Assembly (NCBI RefSeq): GCF_015704865.1
Contig: NZ_JADQTO010000036.1
Coordinates: 28,099-92,098, forward strand
Length of the DNA: 64,000 nucleotides
Reading direction: 5' to 3'
Origin: Actinoplanes aureus
GTDB taxonomy: Bacteria > Actinomycetota > Actinomycetes > Mycobacteriales > Micromonosporaceae
A program made the position numbers and the translations under genes. Below the pieces are notes generated by a model. It had not been told where the DNA came from. It made no database searches and saw only the letters and a program-made list of their open reading frames with translations. Positions 17,119 through 25,259 of the stretch are shown in pieces. The stretch's first letter is position 1. Every line of letters starts with the position of its first letter.

Positions 17119-18458
17119 TCCGCAGGTTCGCCGGCCCGGCCGCGATCCTCCTCAGCCTGCTCGTGGTTCTCGCCGGTGACACGTACGAGATGGACCGTGG
17201 CGCCGAGCCGGCCGCTGCCGCGGTCCCGCCGCCCGCCGCCTCGCCCGCTGCGGACGAGATCTTCAGCAGCCCGAACCTCCGGCAGATGGCCAACCTGCCC
17301 AAGGGCGCCCGGGTTTCCGGGATCAACACCGACCTGGCGTTCCGGGGCGACTACGCGTTCGCCGGCAACTACGACGGCTTCTCCGTCTACGACATCAGCG
17401 ACCCGAACGCCCCCGAGGTCGCCGTCCAGGTCCTCTGCCCCGGACCGCAGAACGACGTCGCCGTCCACGGTGACCTGCTGTTCGTCGGCGCCGACTCGCC
17501 CAGCAGCGACAGCGACTCGTGCGCCGGCCTGGAAGGCGTCAAGATCTTCGACGTCTCCGATCCGCGTCGTCCCCGGTACGTCGCCGTCGTGCCGACCGAG
17601 TGCGGTGCGCACACCGTGACCCTCGTACCCGGCAAGGGCGCGGACCGCTCCGTCTACGTCTACGCCTCGTCGCCCTGTATGGACCCGGACGACCGCATCA
17701 CGATCGTGAAGGTCCCGCTGAACGATCCCGCCGCCGCACGCGTCGTGCCGGCTGCGGGCCGGCTCACCACCGGCGACGATGCCATGGCGGCCGGCTGCCA
17801 CGACGTCACCGCGTACCCGGAGAAGGGCCTCGCGGCCGCCGCCTGCGTCGGCGACGGTGTCCTGCTCGACATCTCGGAACCGGCCGCGCCCAGGGTGATC
17901 GCCCGCGTTCGCGACGACAACTTCGCCTTCTGGCACTCCGCGACGTTCAACAACGCCGCCACCAAGGTCGTCTTCACCGACGAACTCGGCGGCGGCGTCG
18001 GCCGCACCTGCACCCCGGACACCGACTCGCACCGAGGCGCGAACGCCATCTTCGACATCACCGGCCAGGGCACGCGGCGAAAGCTGGAGTTCCGCGGCTA
18101 CTTCAAGATCGCGCGCCACAGCGCCGGGAACTGCGTGGCCCACAACGGTTCGCTGATCCCCGTCCCCGGCCGAGACGTCATGGTCCAGGGCTGGTACCAG
18201 GGCGGAGTGTCGGTCTGGGACTTCACCGACTCCCGCCGGCCCGAGGAGATCGCCTACTGGGCACGCGCCGACCAGAGTTTCATCGGCGGATCGTGGTCCG
18301 CCTATTGGTACAACGGCGTCATCTACAGCAGCGACCTGCAGCAGGGACTCGACGTGTTGCGGCTGGACGATCCCCGTACCGACCCCGCCAGGACCTTGCG
18401 CACCGACCACTCCAACCCGCAAACGCAAAACGACCACAACCGCTGGTGCTGCCGCTAG
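17115..18458 (+). CDS. Secreted LVIVD-repeat beta-propeller-like protein
   Basis: The 447-residue protein has a signal peptide or anchor (residues about 5-22), then a Pro/Ala-rich spacer, then repeats of the LVIVD type: FSVYDISDPNAPEVAV, VKIFDVSDPRRPRYVAVV and LLDISEPAAPRVIARV. These form a beta-propeller in exported proteins whose function is mostly unknown. Several cysteines suggest disulphides in the extracytoplasmic space, and the C-terminus ends CCR. Its ATG overlaps the lacI-type stop (ATGA), so it is made with the regulator and is probably part of the same regulon. The dispersed repeat, copy 2, follows 14 bases after the stop. Confidence 0.85.
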   Translation: MIRRFAGPAAILLSLLVVLAGDTYEMDRGAEPAAAAVPPPAASPAADEIFSSPNLRQMANLPKGARVSGINTDLAFRGDYAFAGNYDGFSVYDISDPNAPEVAVQVLCPGPQNDVAVHGDLLFVGADSPSSDSDSCAGLEGVKIFDVSDPRRPRYVAVVPTECGAHTVTLVPGKGADRSVYVYASSPCMDPDDRITIVKVPLNDPAAARVVPAAGRLTTGDDAMAAGCHDVTAYPEKGLAAAACVGDGVLLDISEPAAPRVIARVRDDNFAFWHSATFNNAATKVVFTDELGGGVGRTCTPDTDSHRGANAIFDITGQGTRRKLEFRGYFKIARHSAGNCVAHNGSLIPVPGRDVMVQGWYQGGVSVWDFTDSRRPEEIAYWARADQSFIGGSWSAYWYNGVIYSSDLQQGLDVLRLDDPRTDPARTLRTDHSNPQTQNDHNRWCCR

Positions 18459-18472
18459 AAAGCCTCCGCGGT

Positions 18473-18521
18473 GGTCTTGTCCGGGGCCCAACGTGGGTGC
18501 TGTCTGGCGGCCGTTGAGACA
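18473..18521 (+). repeat. Dispersed hairpin element, copy 2 (truncated)
   Basis: Apart from two extra G residues (near 18485), these 49 bases match the reverse complement of copy 1 exactly, including the 12-base flank GGTCTTGTCCGG. The match stops at 18521, so the distal inverted end is missing. Relative to the upstream gene it has the same orientation as copy 1 relative to its own operon. The rest of the interval to 18731 is GC-rich and I see no gene in it. Confidence 0.75.
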
Positions 18522-18731
18522 AGGACCCGGCTCGGCCCGGCACAGCCCAGCGCCCGGGGTGCCGGTCCGGGTGTTGGGGCCGCTCACGGGTCGGCGATCG
18601 GCGCGGGGACCACTGCCGGTCACCGCCGTTTGCGTGGTGGCGGGAGGCAAAGCCGGGCTTGCGCCGGGAGAGCGGGGACAGGGTCGGCTTCGGCGGGACG
18701 ACCGGTGCGCGTACCCCGAAGAAGTAGGGGT

Positions 18732-21700
18732 TTAGAGCGGTCCGGTTTCCAGACCGTGCTGCCGGGTCAAGGCCAGCGCCTCGTCCTTGTCCGGGCCGGT
18801 CAGCAGGTCGAGCCAGCGGTCGGCGGCGTTGATGCTGCCGGCGTGCACCTCGGCGAGCATTTCCGGCCAGCGGCGCTGGTGGGTCAGGAGGTCGACCAGG
18901 CGGTCCATGGCGTGCAGGTCGCCGCCGGCGGCCCGGTCGCGGAGCCCGGCCACGTCGCGCCGGTCGCCCAGCAGGCGGGCCAGGCGGCGTGCGGCCTCCC
19001 AGCTGCCGGCGTCGGCGCGGGCCCGGAGCTCGTCCAGTTCACCGCGGTCGGCGAGCCGGCCGCCCAGCTGTTCGTCGGCGTCCCAGTCACCGTTGTCCGC
19101 ACGACGCCGCAGCTCGTCGAGGCGGCCGCGGCGTACCAGGATCCGGGCGAGACGGGCGGAGGCCTCCCGGTCGCCGCTGTCGGCGCGTGCGGCGAGTTCG
19201 TCCAGGTGGTCTCCGCGTGCCAGCAATGCGGTCAGCGCGCGCCGCGCGGGGTGGTCGCCGTCGTCGGCGCGGCGTCCCAGCTCCTCGGTCCGGCCCTCGG
19301 CGGCGAGAGCTCCGGCGAGCCGCTCGGATGCCAGGATGTCGCCGCTGTCGGCGCGGGCGGCGAGTTCGTCCAGGCGCCCTTGCTGAACGAGGAGTTCGGC
19401 GAGACAGAGGGCGGACATCGTGTCGCCGCTGTCGGCCAGCCTGGCCAGGTCTTCGATGTGCCCGCCCTCGACCAGCAGGCCGAGCAGCCGCCGGCGGGCG
19501 ATCGCGTCCCCGGCGGCGGCGCACCGGGCCAGTTCGTCGCGGCGCCCCAGGGCGGCGAGGAAGTCGGCGAACTGCCGGCCGGCGTGATTGTCGCCGTTCT
19601 CCGCGCGGCGGCGAAGCTCGTCGGTGCGGCCCTGCCGGAGCAGCAGTTGTCCCAGCCGGAGGGCGGCGTGCAACTCGCCGCGGTCGGCGCGTTCAGTGAG
19701 CTCGTCCAGCCGGCCCCGGTCGACGAGGAGATCGGGGAGCAGGTAGGTGGCCATCCGGTCGCCTCGGTCGGCCCGTTCCCGGAGTTCGTCGAGCTGATTG
19801 CGGTCGGCCAGCCGGGAGGCCAGGTTGTCGGCCGCCATCGCGTCGCCGCTGTCGGCGAGTCGCCGCAGCGCGCTGAGGTCGTCCTCGGCGCGGCGCTCGG
19901 CGAGGACCGTCGAGCCCTCCACGTCACCGTTGGCGGCCAGGAGCTCGGCCAGCCGTCGCTTGGCATGGTGGTCACCCATGTCGGCGCGCTCTCGGAGGAG
20001 CTCGACGCGGCCCTGCCGGAAGAGGACATCGGCCAGGCGTTCGGCGGCCGGGCGATCGCCGCGGTCGGCGCGATGTCGCAGACCTTCGAGATCGCCTCGA
20101 TCGGACAGGATCGTGGCGAGCAACTCCGCCGCGTACCACTCCCGCGCATCGGCCCGGGCCGTCAGCTCCTCGACGTCGAGCCGTACGGCGAGCAGTTCGT
20201 CTAGCCGGTGGGCCGCCCGCCGGTCACCGGCCTCGGCTCGCGCCCGTAGCTCGTCCAGATCGGTGGCGCTCGGACGCGAGGCGACCTGGGTGACCAGGAG
20301 CGCGCCGTGCCGGGCGAGTCTGTCGGTGGATGCCGGCTCGGCCTCGCCGCGGTCGGCGAGGTATTCGGCCAGCATGTCGGCGGCCGGGCGGTCGCCGCCG
20401 TCGGCGCGCGAGCGCAGCGTGTCGATCTCGTCGCGACGGATCAGGATCTCCGCGAGGCGGTGGCCGGCCGGTTCGATGCCCTGGTCGGCGTGAGCTCGCA
20501 GCTGGTCCAGTTCGTCGAGGTTGGTGAGCAGTTCGGCGAGCCGGCGGCCGCTGTACCAGTCGCCGGCGGCGGCGCGGGCCTCGAGAGCCGGGCGGTCTCC
20601 GCGGTCGGCGAGCAGGTCGGCCAGCTGCCGGGCGGCGGAGTTGGTGCCGCGGTCGGCGTTCGCGCTCTGGCGCAACTCGTCGAGGCCATCGTGGACGGTC
20701 AGGACCGTGGCGAGCCGGTCGGCGGCCCAGGTGTCGCCGGCGGCGGCCCGGGTTCGCAGATCGTCCAGCCGCCCGAGCCGGGCCAGTAGCGCGGCGAGTC
20801 GCCGGCCGGCGTCCCGGTCGCCGTTGCCGGCTCGCTCGCTCAAGGCCTCGAGATGCTCCGCCGGAGCCGACAGATCCGCCAGCTGCTCGGTGGCGTGCTG
20901 ATCACCGGCGCCGGAGTCGGCGAGGCGCCGGAGGAGGACCGCGGCCCGGCCGTACCGCAGACGCCGTGTCGCCGCGTTCGCTAGGCCGGCGACGTCTTCG
21001 TCCGGTACGTGCTCGGTGAGCGCACGCCAGGCGGCCGGCGGGATCGGCTCGGTACGCCGTTGCCGGACCAGCCGCTGCAGAAGATAGTCGGTCACGGTGT
21101 GGCCGAGCGCGGTACGCCGATCGTCACTGGCCACCTCGAGCAGCGGCGCGGCGGCCCGGTCCTGCGGCCGGTGCTGGCTGGACAGTTCGGCGAGTGCCGT
21201 GGTGAACCAGGCGTTGCCCGGCCGGACCCCGGTCAGATAGCCGCGCGCGGCGGCCTCCAGCAGCGCGGCGCTCAGCGGCGACTGAATCCCGGCCCGGCGG
21301 GCGTCGGCGGCCGCGTACAGGATCGCCCGCTCGTCGTCGGTCGCCCGCTGGTACCGGTTCATGATCTCGCGAGCGCCGGCCAGCGCCTCGGTGACGTTGT
21401 AGTCCGGGTCGGCGACCGCGGTGGCGAGACGACTGTCATGCGCCGCGAGACGGCCGGCGGCCTCGCGCTCGGCGGCGGAGAAGCTGTCCAGCCGCAGCTG
21501 CTGGACGCGCTGACCGCCGATGATGTCCATGGCGGCCGGGTATCGCGGCCGCCGGCGGCCGTGCTCGTCGACCACGTCGGCACGCAGCGCGGTGGCGTAG
21601 TCCGGCCACAGCGTGCCGAGGATGACCACCGGGCCGGGCGAGTCGAGCAGCCGCCGGACGGCCGCGGCGGTGATCGGGGTGGAACCCTCGCTCAGGTACG

Positions 21701-22343
21701 GGCCGGGAAGAAAACGCTGCAACTCGTCCAGCCACACGATCAGCTTCGCGGGCCGGCGACCGTCGGCGGCGACGGCGTTCACCAGGTCACCGCCGCCGAG
21801 GTCGGGCGCCAGCACGGCGAAGCCGGGCAGTTCGGTGCGGGCGCTCTCGTAGAGCAGGCGGGTCTTGCCGACGCAGGAGTTGCCGATGAGGATCAGAAAT
21901 CCACCCTCGGTACGCGCCCGCCGCAGCCGCCCGCGGAGATCCTCGCCCAGATCCCGCTCGACGAACGTGGGCAGCCCGGGCCCCGGCCCGGCCCGGTCCG
22001 GCTCGTCCAGCGCCGGGTGGACGCGCAGGTCCAGCGCCGAGATGCCGGGCCCGTCGATCAGCGGGAGCCGGTCCGTTCCGGTGGACGGCACGCTCCGGCC
22101 GGGTGCCGCGTCCCGCCGGTTCTGTGCCCAGCCGAACCCGATCGAGACGGCCAGCGACACCAGGCCGACGGCCAGGCTGGCCACGCTCGCGACGCTGTCC
22201 TTGTCGGCCAGGCTGAGGCCGAGAAAGGCGCGCACCTGCCCGACCAGAGGCGGAGCCGCCCACCATCCGGCGACGCCGAGCAGGCCGACTGTTGCGAAGA
22301 CCTTCCACAACAGACGGCGGCGCCCGTGACACGGCTCGGCCAT
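18732..22343 (-). CDS. Membrane-anchored STAND-like P-loop ATPase with about 25 tandem 28-residue helical repeats
   Basis: The 1203-residue protein has two N-terminal membrane helices (about 11-31 and 53-72). A P-loop NTPase follows (Walker A GNSCVGKT at 154-161, Walker B LIVWLDEL at 201-208), then a helical region (to about 465). The rest is a solenoid of 28-residue units (about 468-1186) with the pattern LxELxxRAxxGDxxAxxxLAxLLxxRG. A 15-residue insert lies near 808-822 and one degenerate unit near 668. The architecture (sensor-like repeats joined to a P-loop switch) is that of STAND signal-transduction ATPases, but no effector domain is recognisable apart from the membrane anchor. Function unknown. 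It is upstream of nothing obviously related; the RecQ gene stops 67 bases before its start. Confidence 0.85.
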   Translation of the reverse strand: MAEPCHGRRRLLWKVFATVGLLGVAGWWAAPPLVGQVRAFLGLSLADKDSVASVASLAVGLVSLAVSIGFGWAQNRRDAAPGRSVPSTGTDRLPLIDGPGISALDLRVHPALDEPDRAGPGPGLPTFVERDLGEDLRGRLRRARTEGGFLILIGNSCVGKTRLLYESARTELPGFAVLAPDLGGGDLVNAVAADGRRPAKLIVWLDELQRFLPGPYLSEGSTPITAAAVRRLLDSPGPVVILGTLWPDYATALRADVVDEHGRRRPRYPAAMDIIGGQRVQQLRLDSFSAAEREAAGRLAAHDSRLATAVADPDYNVTEALAGAREIMNRYQRATDDERAILYAAADARRAGIQSPLSAALLEAAARGYLTGVRPGNAWFTTALAELSSQHRPQDRAAAPLLEVASDDRRTALGHTVTDYLLQRLVRQRRTEPIPPAAWRALTEHVPDEDVAGLANAATRRLRYGRAAVLLRRLADSGAGDQHATEQLADLSAPAEHLEALSERAGNGDRDAGRRLAALLARLGRLDDLRTRAAAGDTWAADRLATVLTVHDGLDELRQSANADRGTNSAARQLADLLADRGDRPALEARAAAGDWYSGRRLAELLTNLDELDQLRAHADQGIEPAGHRLAEILIRRDEIDTLRSRADGGDRPAADMLAEYLADRGEAEPASTDRLARHGALLVTQVASRPSATDLDELRARAEAGDRRAAHRLDELLAVRLDVEELTARADAREWYAAELLATILSDRGDLEGLRHRADRGDRPAAERLADVLFRQGRVELLRERADMGDHHAKRRLAELLAANGDVEGSTVLAERRAEDDLSALRRLADSGDAMAADNLASRLADRNQLDELRERADRGDRMATYLLPDLLVDRGRLDELTERADRGELHAALRLGQLLLRQGRTDELRRRAENGDNHAGRQFADFLAALGRRDELARCAAAGDAIARRRLLGLLVEGGHIEDLARLADSGDTMSALCLAELLVQQGRLDELAARADSGDILASERLAGALAAEGRTEELGRRADDGDHPARRALTALLARGDHLDELAARADSGDREASARLARILVRRGRLDELRRRADNGDWDADEQLGGRLADRGELDELRARADAGSWEAARRLARLLGDRRDVAGLRDRAAGGDLHAMDRLVDLLTHQRRWPEMLAEVHAGSINAADRWLDLLTGPDKDEALALTRQHGLETGPL
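18786..20852 (-). repeat. 84-bp tandem coding repeats
   Basis: About two dozen in-frame units of 84 bases encode the 28-residue repeats of the ATPase. Adjacent units differ at many positions, but some blocks are nearly identical: for example the bases around 19183-19211 and 19341-19370 differ only at a few sites. This suggests continuing duplication or conversion. Two units near the start are 90 bases long. Confidence 0.85.
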
Positions 22344-22410
22344 CGGGGCCGACCTCCGAGGTATCGATGACGTCCGGCCGGATGACCGTACTTCACCGCC
22401 ACGACGCCTT

Positions 22411-24054
22411 CTAAGCAGCAGCCGCGTTGAGCAGCTTCTGCTCGACGACGACGGGCACCGAGAGCGTCTTGTAGCCGACCGAGTCGAAGAGCACGGTCAT
22501 CCGTTCCTCCTCGTAGTTCATCACCGTGCCGGCGCCCCACTCGCCGTGTTCCACCCGGCTGTGCACCGGGAACGGGCCCTCGGCCTCGGCCTCGTCGATC
22601 GCCTGCGCGCTGCCGTCCGCGCAGTTGTCGCAGTGGCCGCACGGCTTTTTCAGGTCCTCGCCGAAGTACGCCAGCAGCGTCTCGGTACGACACTGCCGGG
22701 TCTGTGCGAATCCCCGCATCATGTCGGTACGGGACCGGACGACCACCTGCTGCCGCTCGTACTCCTCGATCGCAGCCGTTGCGGCAGCGGCCGGGAGCGG
22801 CGCGCGGGGCGGGACCGACAGCTTGTTGCCCGCGCCGGTACGCACCGCGCCCACCTGCTCCAGCAGACCCAGGTACTGGCCGATCTTGCGCGGCCCGAGG
22901 CCGGTCTCCTTCTGGAGCGCCGTCTTCGTCACCGGTCCCTTGTGGAGCGCGCCGGCCAGGTCGCGCAATTCGTCGGCGTCCGGGCTGCCGCCGCTGAAGA
23001 AGCGCTGGATCGCCTCGTCCTCGGACCGCCAGAGCAGCACCGTGCGGCCCGGATCGCCGTCGCGGCCGGCCCGGCCGATCTCCTGGAAGTAGCTGTCGGG
23101 GGAGTCCGGCAGGGCCATGTGTGCGACCCAGCGGATGTTGGGCTTGTCGATGCCCATGCCGAACGCCGAGGTCGCCACCATGATGTCGACCTTGTCGTCG
23201 ATGAACTCCTCGTGCCGTTGCTCGCGCAGGCCGGCCGCCATGCCGCCGTGGTAGCAGGCGGCCGGGTAGCCGGCCTCGGTGAGGCGGTCGGCGAGTTCCT
23301 CGGCGGCCCGCCGGGTGGCCACGTAGATGATGCCGGGACGTTCGCCCTCATCGAGCAGGGTGGTCAGCCGCCGCCACCGGTAGTCCTCGTCGGGACAGTA
23401 GGCGACCTCCAGGAAGAGGTTGCGGCGGTCCAGCCCGGACACGTGGATCTCGGGCTTGTGCAGGCGCAGCCGGGCGATGATGTCCTCGCGGACCGGCGGT
23501 GAGGCGGTGGCGGTCAGGGCGAGCACCGGCGGGCGGCCGATCTGTTTGATCATCTCGCCGAGGGCCAGGTAGTCGGGGCGGAAGTCGTGTCCCCAGGCGG
23601 AGATGCAGTGCGCCTCGTCGACGGCGACCAGGCCCGGCTTCAGCGCGCGGACCTCGGCGAGCCGTTCCGGATCGCTGAGCTGTTCCGGCGTGATGAAGAG
23701 GAATTCGGCCTGTCCGGTACGGATCGCCTCGATCGCCTCCCGCTGTTCCTTCGGCGTCTCCGCGGAGCTGACCCGGACGGCGCGGATCTTCGGGTCGCCG
23801 CGCTCGTTGAGGGCGGCGATCTGATCCTGCTGGAGGGCGAGCAGCGGCGAGACCACCACGGTCGGGCCGGGCAGCAGCACGGCCGGGATCTGGTAGATCG
23901 CCGACTTGCCGGCCCCGGTCGGGAGCACCACCAGGGCGTCCCTGCGGCGGAGCACGGCGCGCATCGGCTTGAACTGGCCGGTACGCAGCGAGGGCCACCC
24001 GAAGTGCTTCCGGGCGACGCGGCGCAGCCGCGGTCCGTAGACGGGCAGCTTCAT
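22411..24054 (-). CDS. RecQ-family ATP-dependent DNA helicase
   Basis: The 547-residue protein has the superfamily 2 motifs in order: Walker A PTGAGKSAIYQIPA, DEAH-type VDEAHCISAWGHDFRPDY, motif III LALTATAS, motif IV IIYVATRRAAEELADRL, motif V ATSAFGMGIDKPNIRWV and motif VI QEIGRAGRDG. A RecQ-type zinc cluster follows (CRTETLLAYFGEDLKKPCGHC). Instead of an HRDC domain, it ends in a short beta-rich module (HSRVEHGEWGAGTVMNYEEERM) resembling DUF3553-like domains. ATG 24052-24054 overlaps the LLM gene stop by 4 bases; the longer frame upstream is a shadow. Role: unwinding of recombination and repair intermediates. Confidence 0.9.
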   Translation of the reverse strand: MKLPVYGPRLRRVARKHFGWPSLRTGQFKPMRAVLRRRDALVVLPTGAGKSAIYQIPAVLLPGPTVVVSPLLALQQDQIAALNERGDPKIRAVRVSSAETPKEQREAIEAIRTGQAEFLFITPEQLSDPERLAEVRALKPGLVAVDEAHCISAWGHDFRPDYLALGEMIKQIGRPPVLALTATASPPVREDIIARLRLHKPEIHVSGLDRRNLFLEVAYCPDEDYRWRRLTTLLDEGERPGIIYVATRRAAEELADRLTEAGYPAACYHGGMAAGLREQRHEEFIDDKVDIMVATSAFGMGIDKPNIRWVAHMALPDSPDSYFQEIGRAGRDGDPGRTVLLWRSEDEAIQRFFSGGSPDADELRDLAGALHKGPVTKTALQKETGLGPRKIGQYLGLLEQVGAVRTGAGNKLSVPPRAPLPAAAATAAIEEYERQQVVVRSRTDMMRGFAQTRQCRTETLLAYFGEDLKKPCGHCDNCADGSAQAIDEAEAEGPFPVHSRVEHGEWGAGTVMNYEEERMTVLFDSVGYKTLSVPVVVEQKLLNAAAA

Positions 24055-25001
24055 GCGATCTTGGGGAGGACGTCGCGGGCGTACAGGTCGAACAGGCCTT
24101 GGTAGTGGGGGCCGGTGTTGGCGACGTAGACCTCGTCGAAGCCGGCGTCCGCGTACTTTTTGATCATCTCGAGGTGCTTCTCCGGGTCGTTGCCGCACAC
24201 GAAGCTCTCGGCGATCATGTCCTGCGTCACCAGCTGGGACGCCTGCTCGAAGTGCTTCGGCGAAGGCAGGACCTGGGAGAGCTCGCCGGGCACGCCGGCG
24301 TTCGGCCATTTCTGGTACGCGATCCGCGCACCCTCCTCCGCGGTGTCCGCGAAGGCCGCCTTGAATCCGGCCTGGCACGTCCGGTTGCCGCCGCCCTGCG
24401 AGCGGAACTGCTTCACCATGTCGCCGTCCGGCATGACGTTGATGTAGCCGTCACCGATGCGTGCGGCCACCTCGATCGCCTTCGGTCCGAAACCCGACAC
24501 CAGGATCTCGACCGGCTTCTCCGGCAGAGTGTAGATCCGGGCGTTCTCCACCGTGTAGTGCTTGCCCCGGTAGGAGACGACGCCGCCCTTCCACAGCCGC
24601 CGCATGATCTCGACAGCCTCCTCGAGCATCTCCAGCCGCACCTCGGCTTCCGGCCAGGCGTCGCCGAAGATGTGCTCGTTGAGTGCCTCGCCGGTGCCGA
24701 CGCCGAGCCGGAAACGCCCGCCGGTCAGGACCGCGCTGGTTGCCGCGGCCTGCGCGATGACGGCCGGATGGATGCGTACGGTCGGACAGGTCACCGCCGT
24801 AGTGATCGCCAGCCCGCACGCCTGGCTGAGCGCCCCGATCATCGACCAGACGAAGGCGCTCTGGCCCTGGGCGTCCACCCACGGGTGGTAGTGGTCGGAG
24901 ATCCACAGGCCGGAGAAGCCGGCCCGCTCCGCGCCCTTGGCCTGTTCTAACAGCTCAGCGGGCGAGTACTCCTCGCTCGACAGGAAGTATCCGATGCGCA
25001 T
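24051..25001 (-). CDS. LLM-class F420-dependent oxidoreductase (glucose-6-phosphate dehydrogenase-like)
   Basis: The 316-residue protein is a luciferase-like TIM barrel: MRIGYFLSSEEYSPAELLEQ, GFSGLWISDHYHPWV, GRFRLGVGTGEALNEHI and KPVEILVSGFGPKAIEVAARIGDGYI. The DHYHPW segment and GTGE motif resemble F420-dependent glucose-6-phosphate dehydrogenase and its relatives, which are typical of F420-making actinomycetes. The exact substrate is not certain. The start codon follows the small membrane-peptide gene by 16 bases, and the stop overlaps recQ, so three genes may be co-transcribed. Confidence 0.88.
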   Translation of the reverse strand: MRIGYFLSSEEYSPAELLEQAKGAERAGFSGLWISDHYHPWVDAQGQSAFVWSMIGALSQACGLAITTAVTCPTVRIHPAVIAQAAATSAVLTGGRFRLGVGTGEALNEHIFGDAWPEAEVRLEMLEEAVEIMRRLWKGGVVSYRGKHYTVENARIYTLPEKPVEILVSGFGPKAIEVAARIGDGYINVMPDGDMVKQFRSQGGGNRTCQAGFKAAFADTAEEGARIAYQKWPNAGVPGELSQVLPSPKHFEQASQLVTQDMIAESFVCGNDPEKHLEMIKKYADAGFDEVYVANTGPHYQGLFDLYARDVLPKIA

Positions 25002-25017
25002 GCGCGCCCCGTTACCC

Positions 25018-25119
25018 CTATTTGCCGCCGAACATGCGGCGGATGGCCCAGAGCAGGAACAGCACGGCAAGGGCGACGCCGAGCAGGCGTACGGCGTGCA
25101 CCTCGGACCAGTCGACCAC
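25018..25119 (-). CDS. Small single-helix membrane peptide (33 residues)
   Basis: A GTG at 25117-25119 opens a 33-codon frame ending in TAG at 25018. The peptide is MVDWSEVHAVRLLGVALAVL followed by FLLWAIRRMFGGK: one hydrophobic helix with a basic C-terminal end. Its spacing to the LLM gene (16 bases) suggests one operon. Short helices of this kind are common next to actinobacterial genes, but the function is unknown. Support is moderate because the frame is short. Confidence 0.5.
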   Translation of the reverse strand: MVDWSEVHAVRLLGVALAVLFLLWAIRRMFGGK

Positions 25120-25259
25120 GGCGGAATCCTATCGGGCTTAAGCCACCGTTAATAGAAAGGTTTGTTGACTAATCCGGGGAGCGGGTGTGACCATAGGTCC
25201 CCGAACGGGGGAGAACGTTCACATTGACGTTCGTGGATGTATCGGAGGTACGGGGGCTC

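Noticed and set aside
8305..18521. Composite transposon
   Set aside because: No transposase is encoded within or beside the bracketing elements, and no target-site duplication was evident; cassette movement remains a hypothesis.
18471..20204. A 577-codon plus-strand open frame
   Set aside because: It is the mirror of the 84-bp repeats in the ATPase gene; the period is a multiple of three and the base composition lacks stops, so the antisense frame stays open. It has no start signal or family.
18786..20852. CRISPR-like or minisatellite array
   Set aside because: The 84-base period is in frame and encodes a consistent protein repeat; there are no alternating repeat/spacer units.
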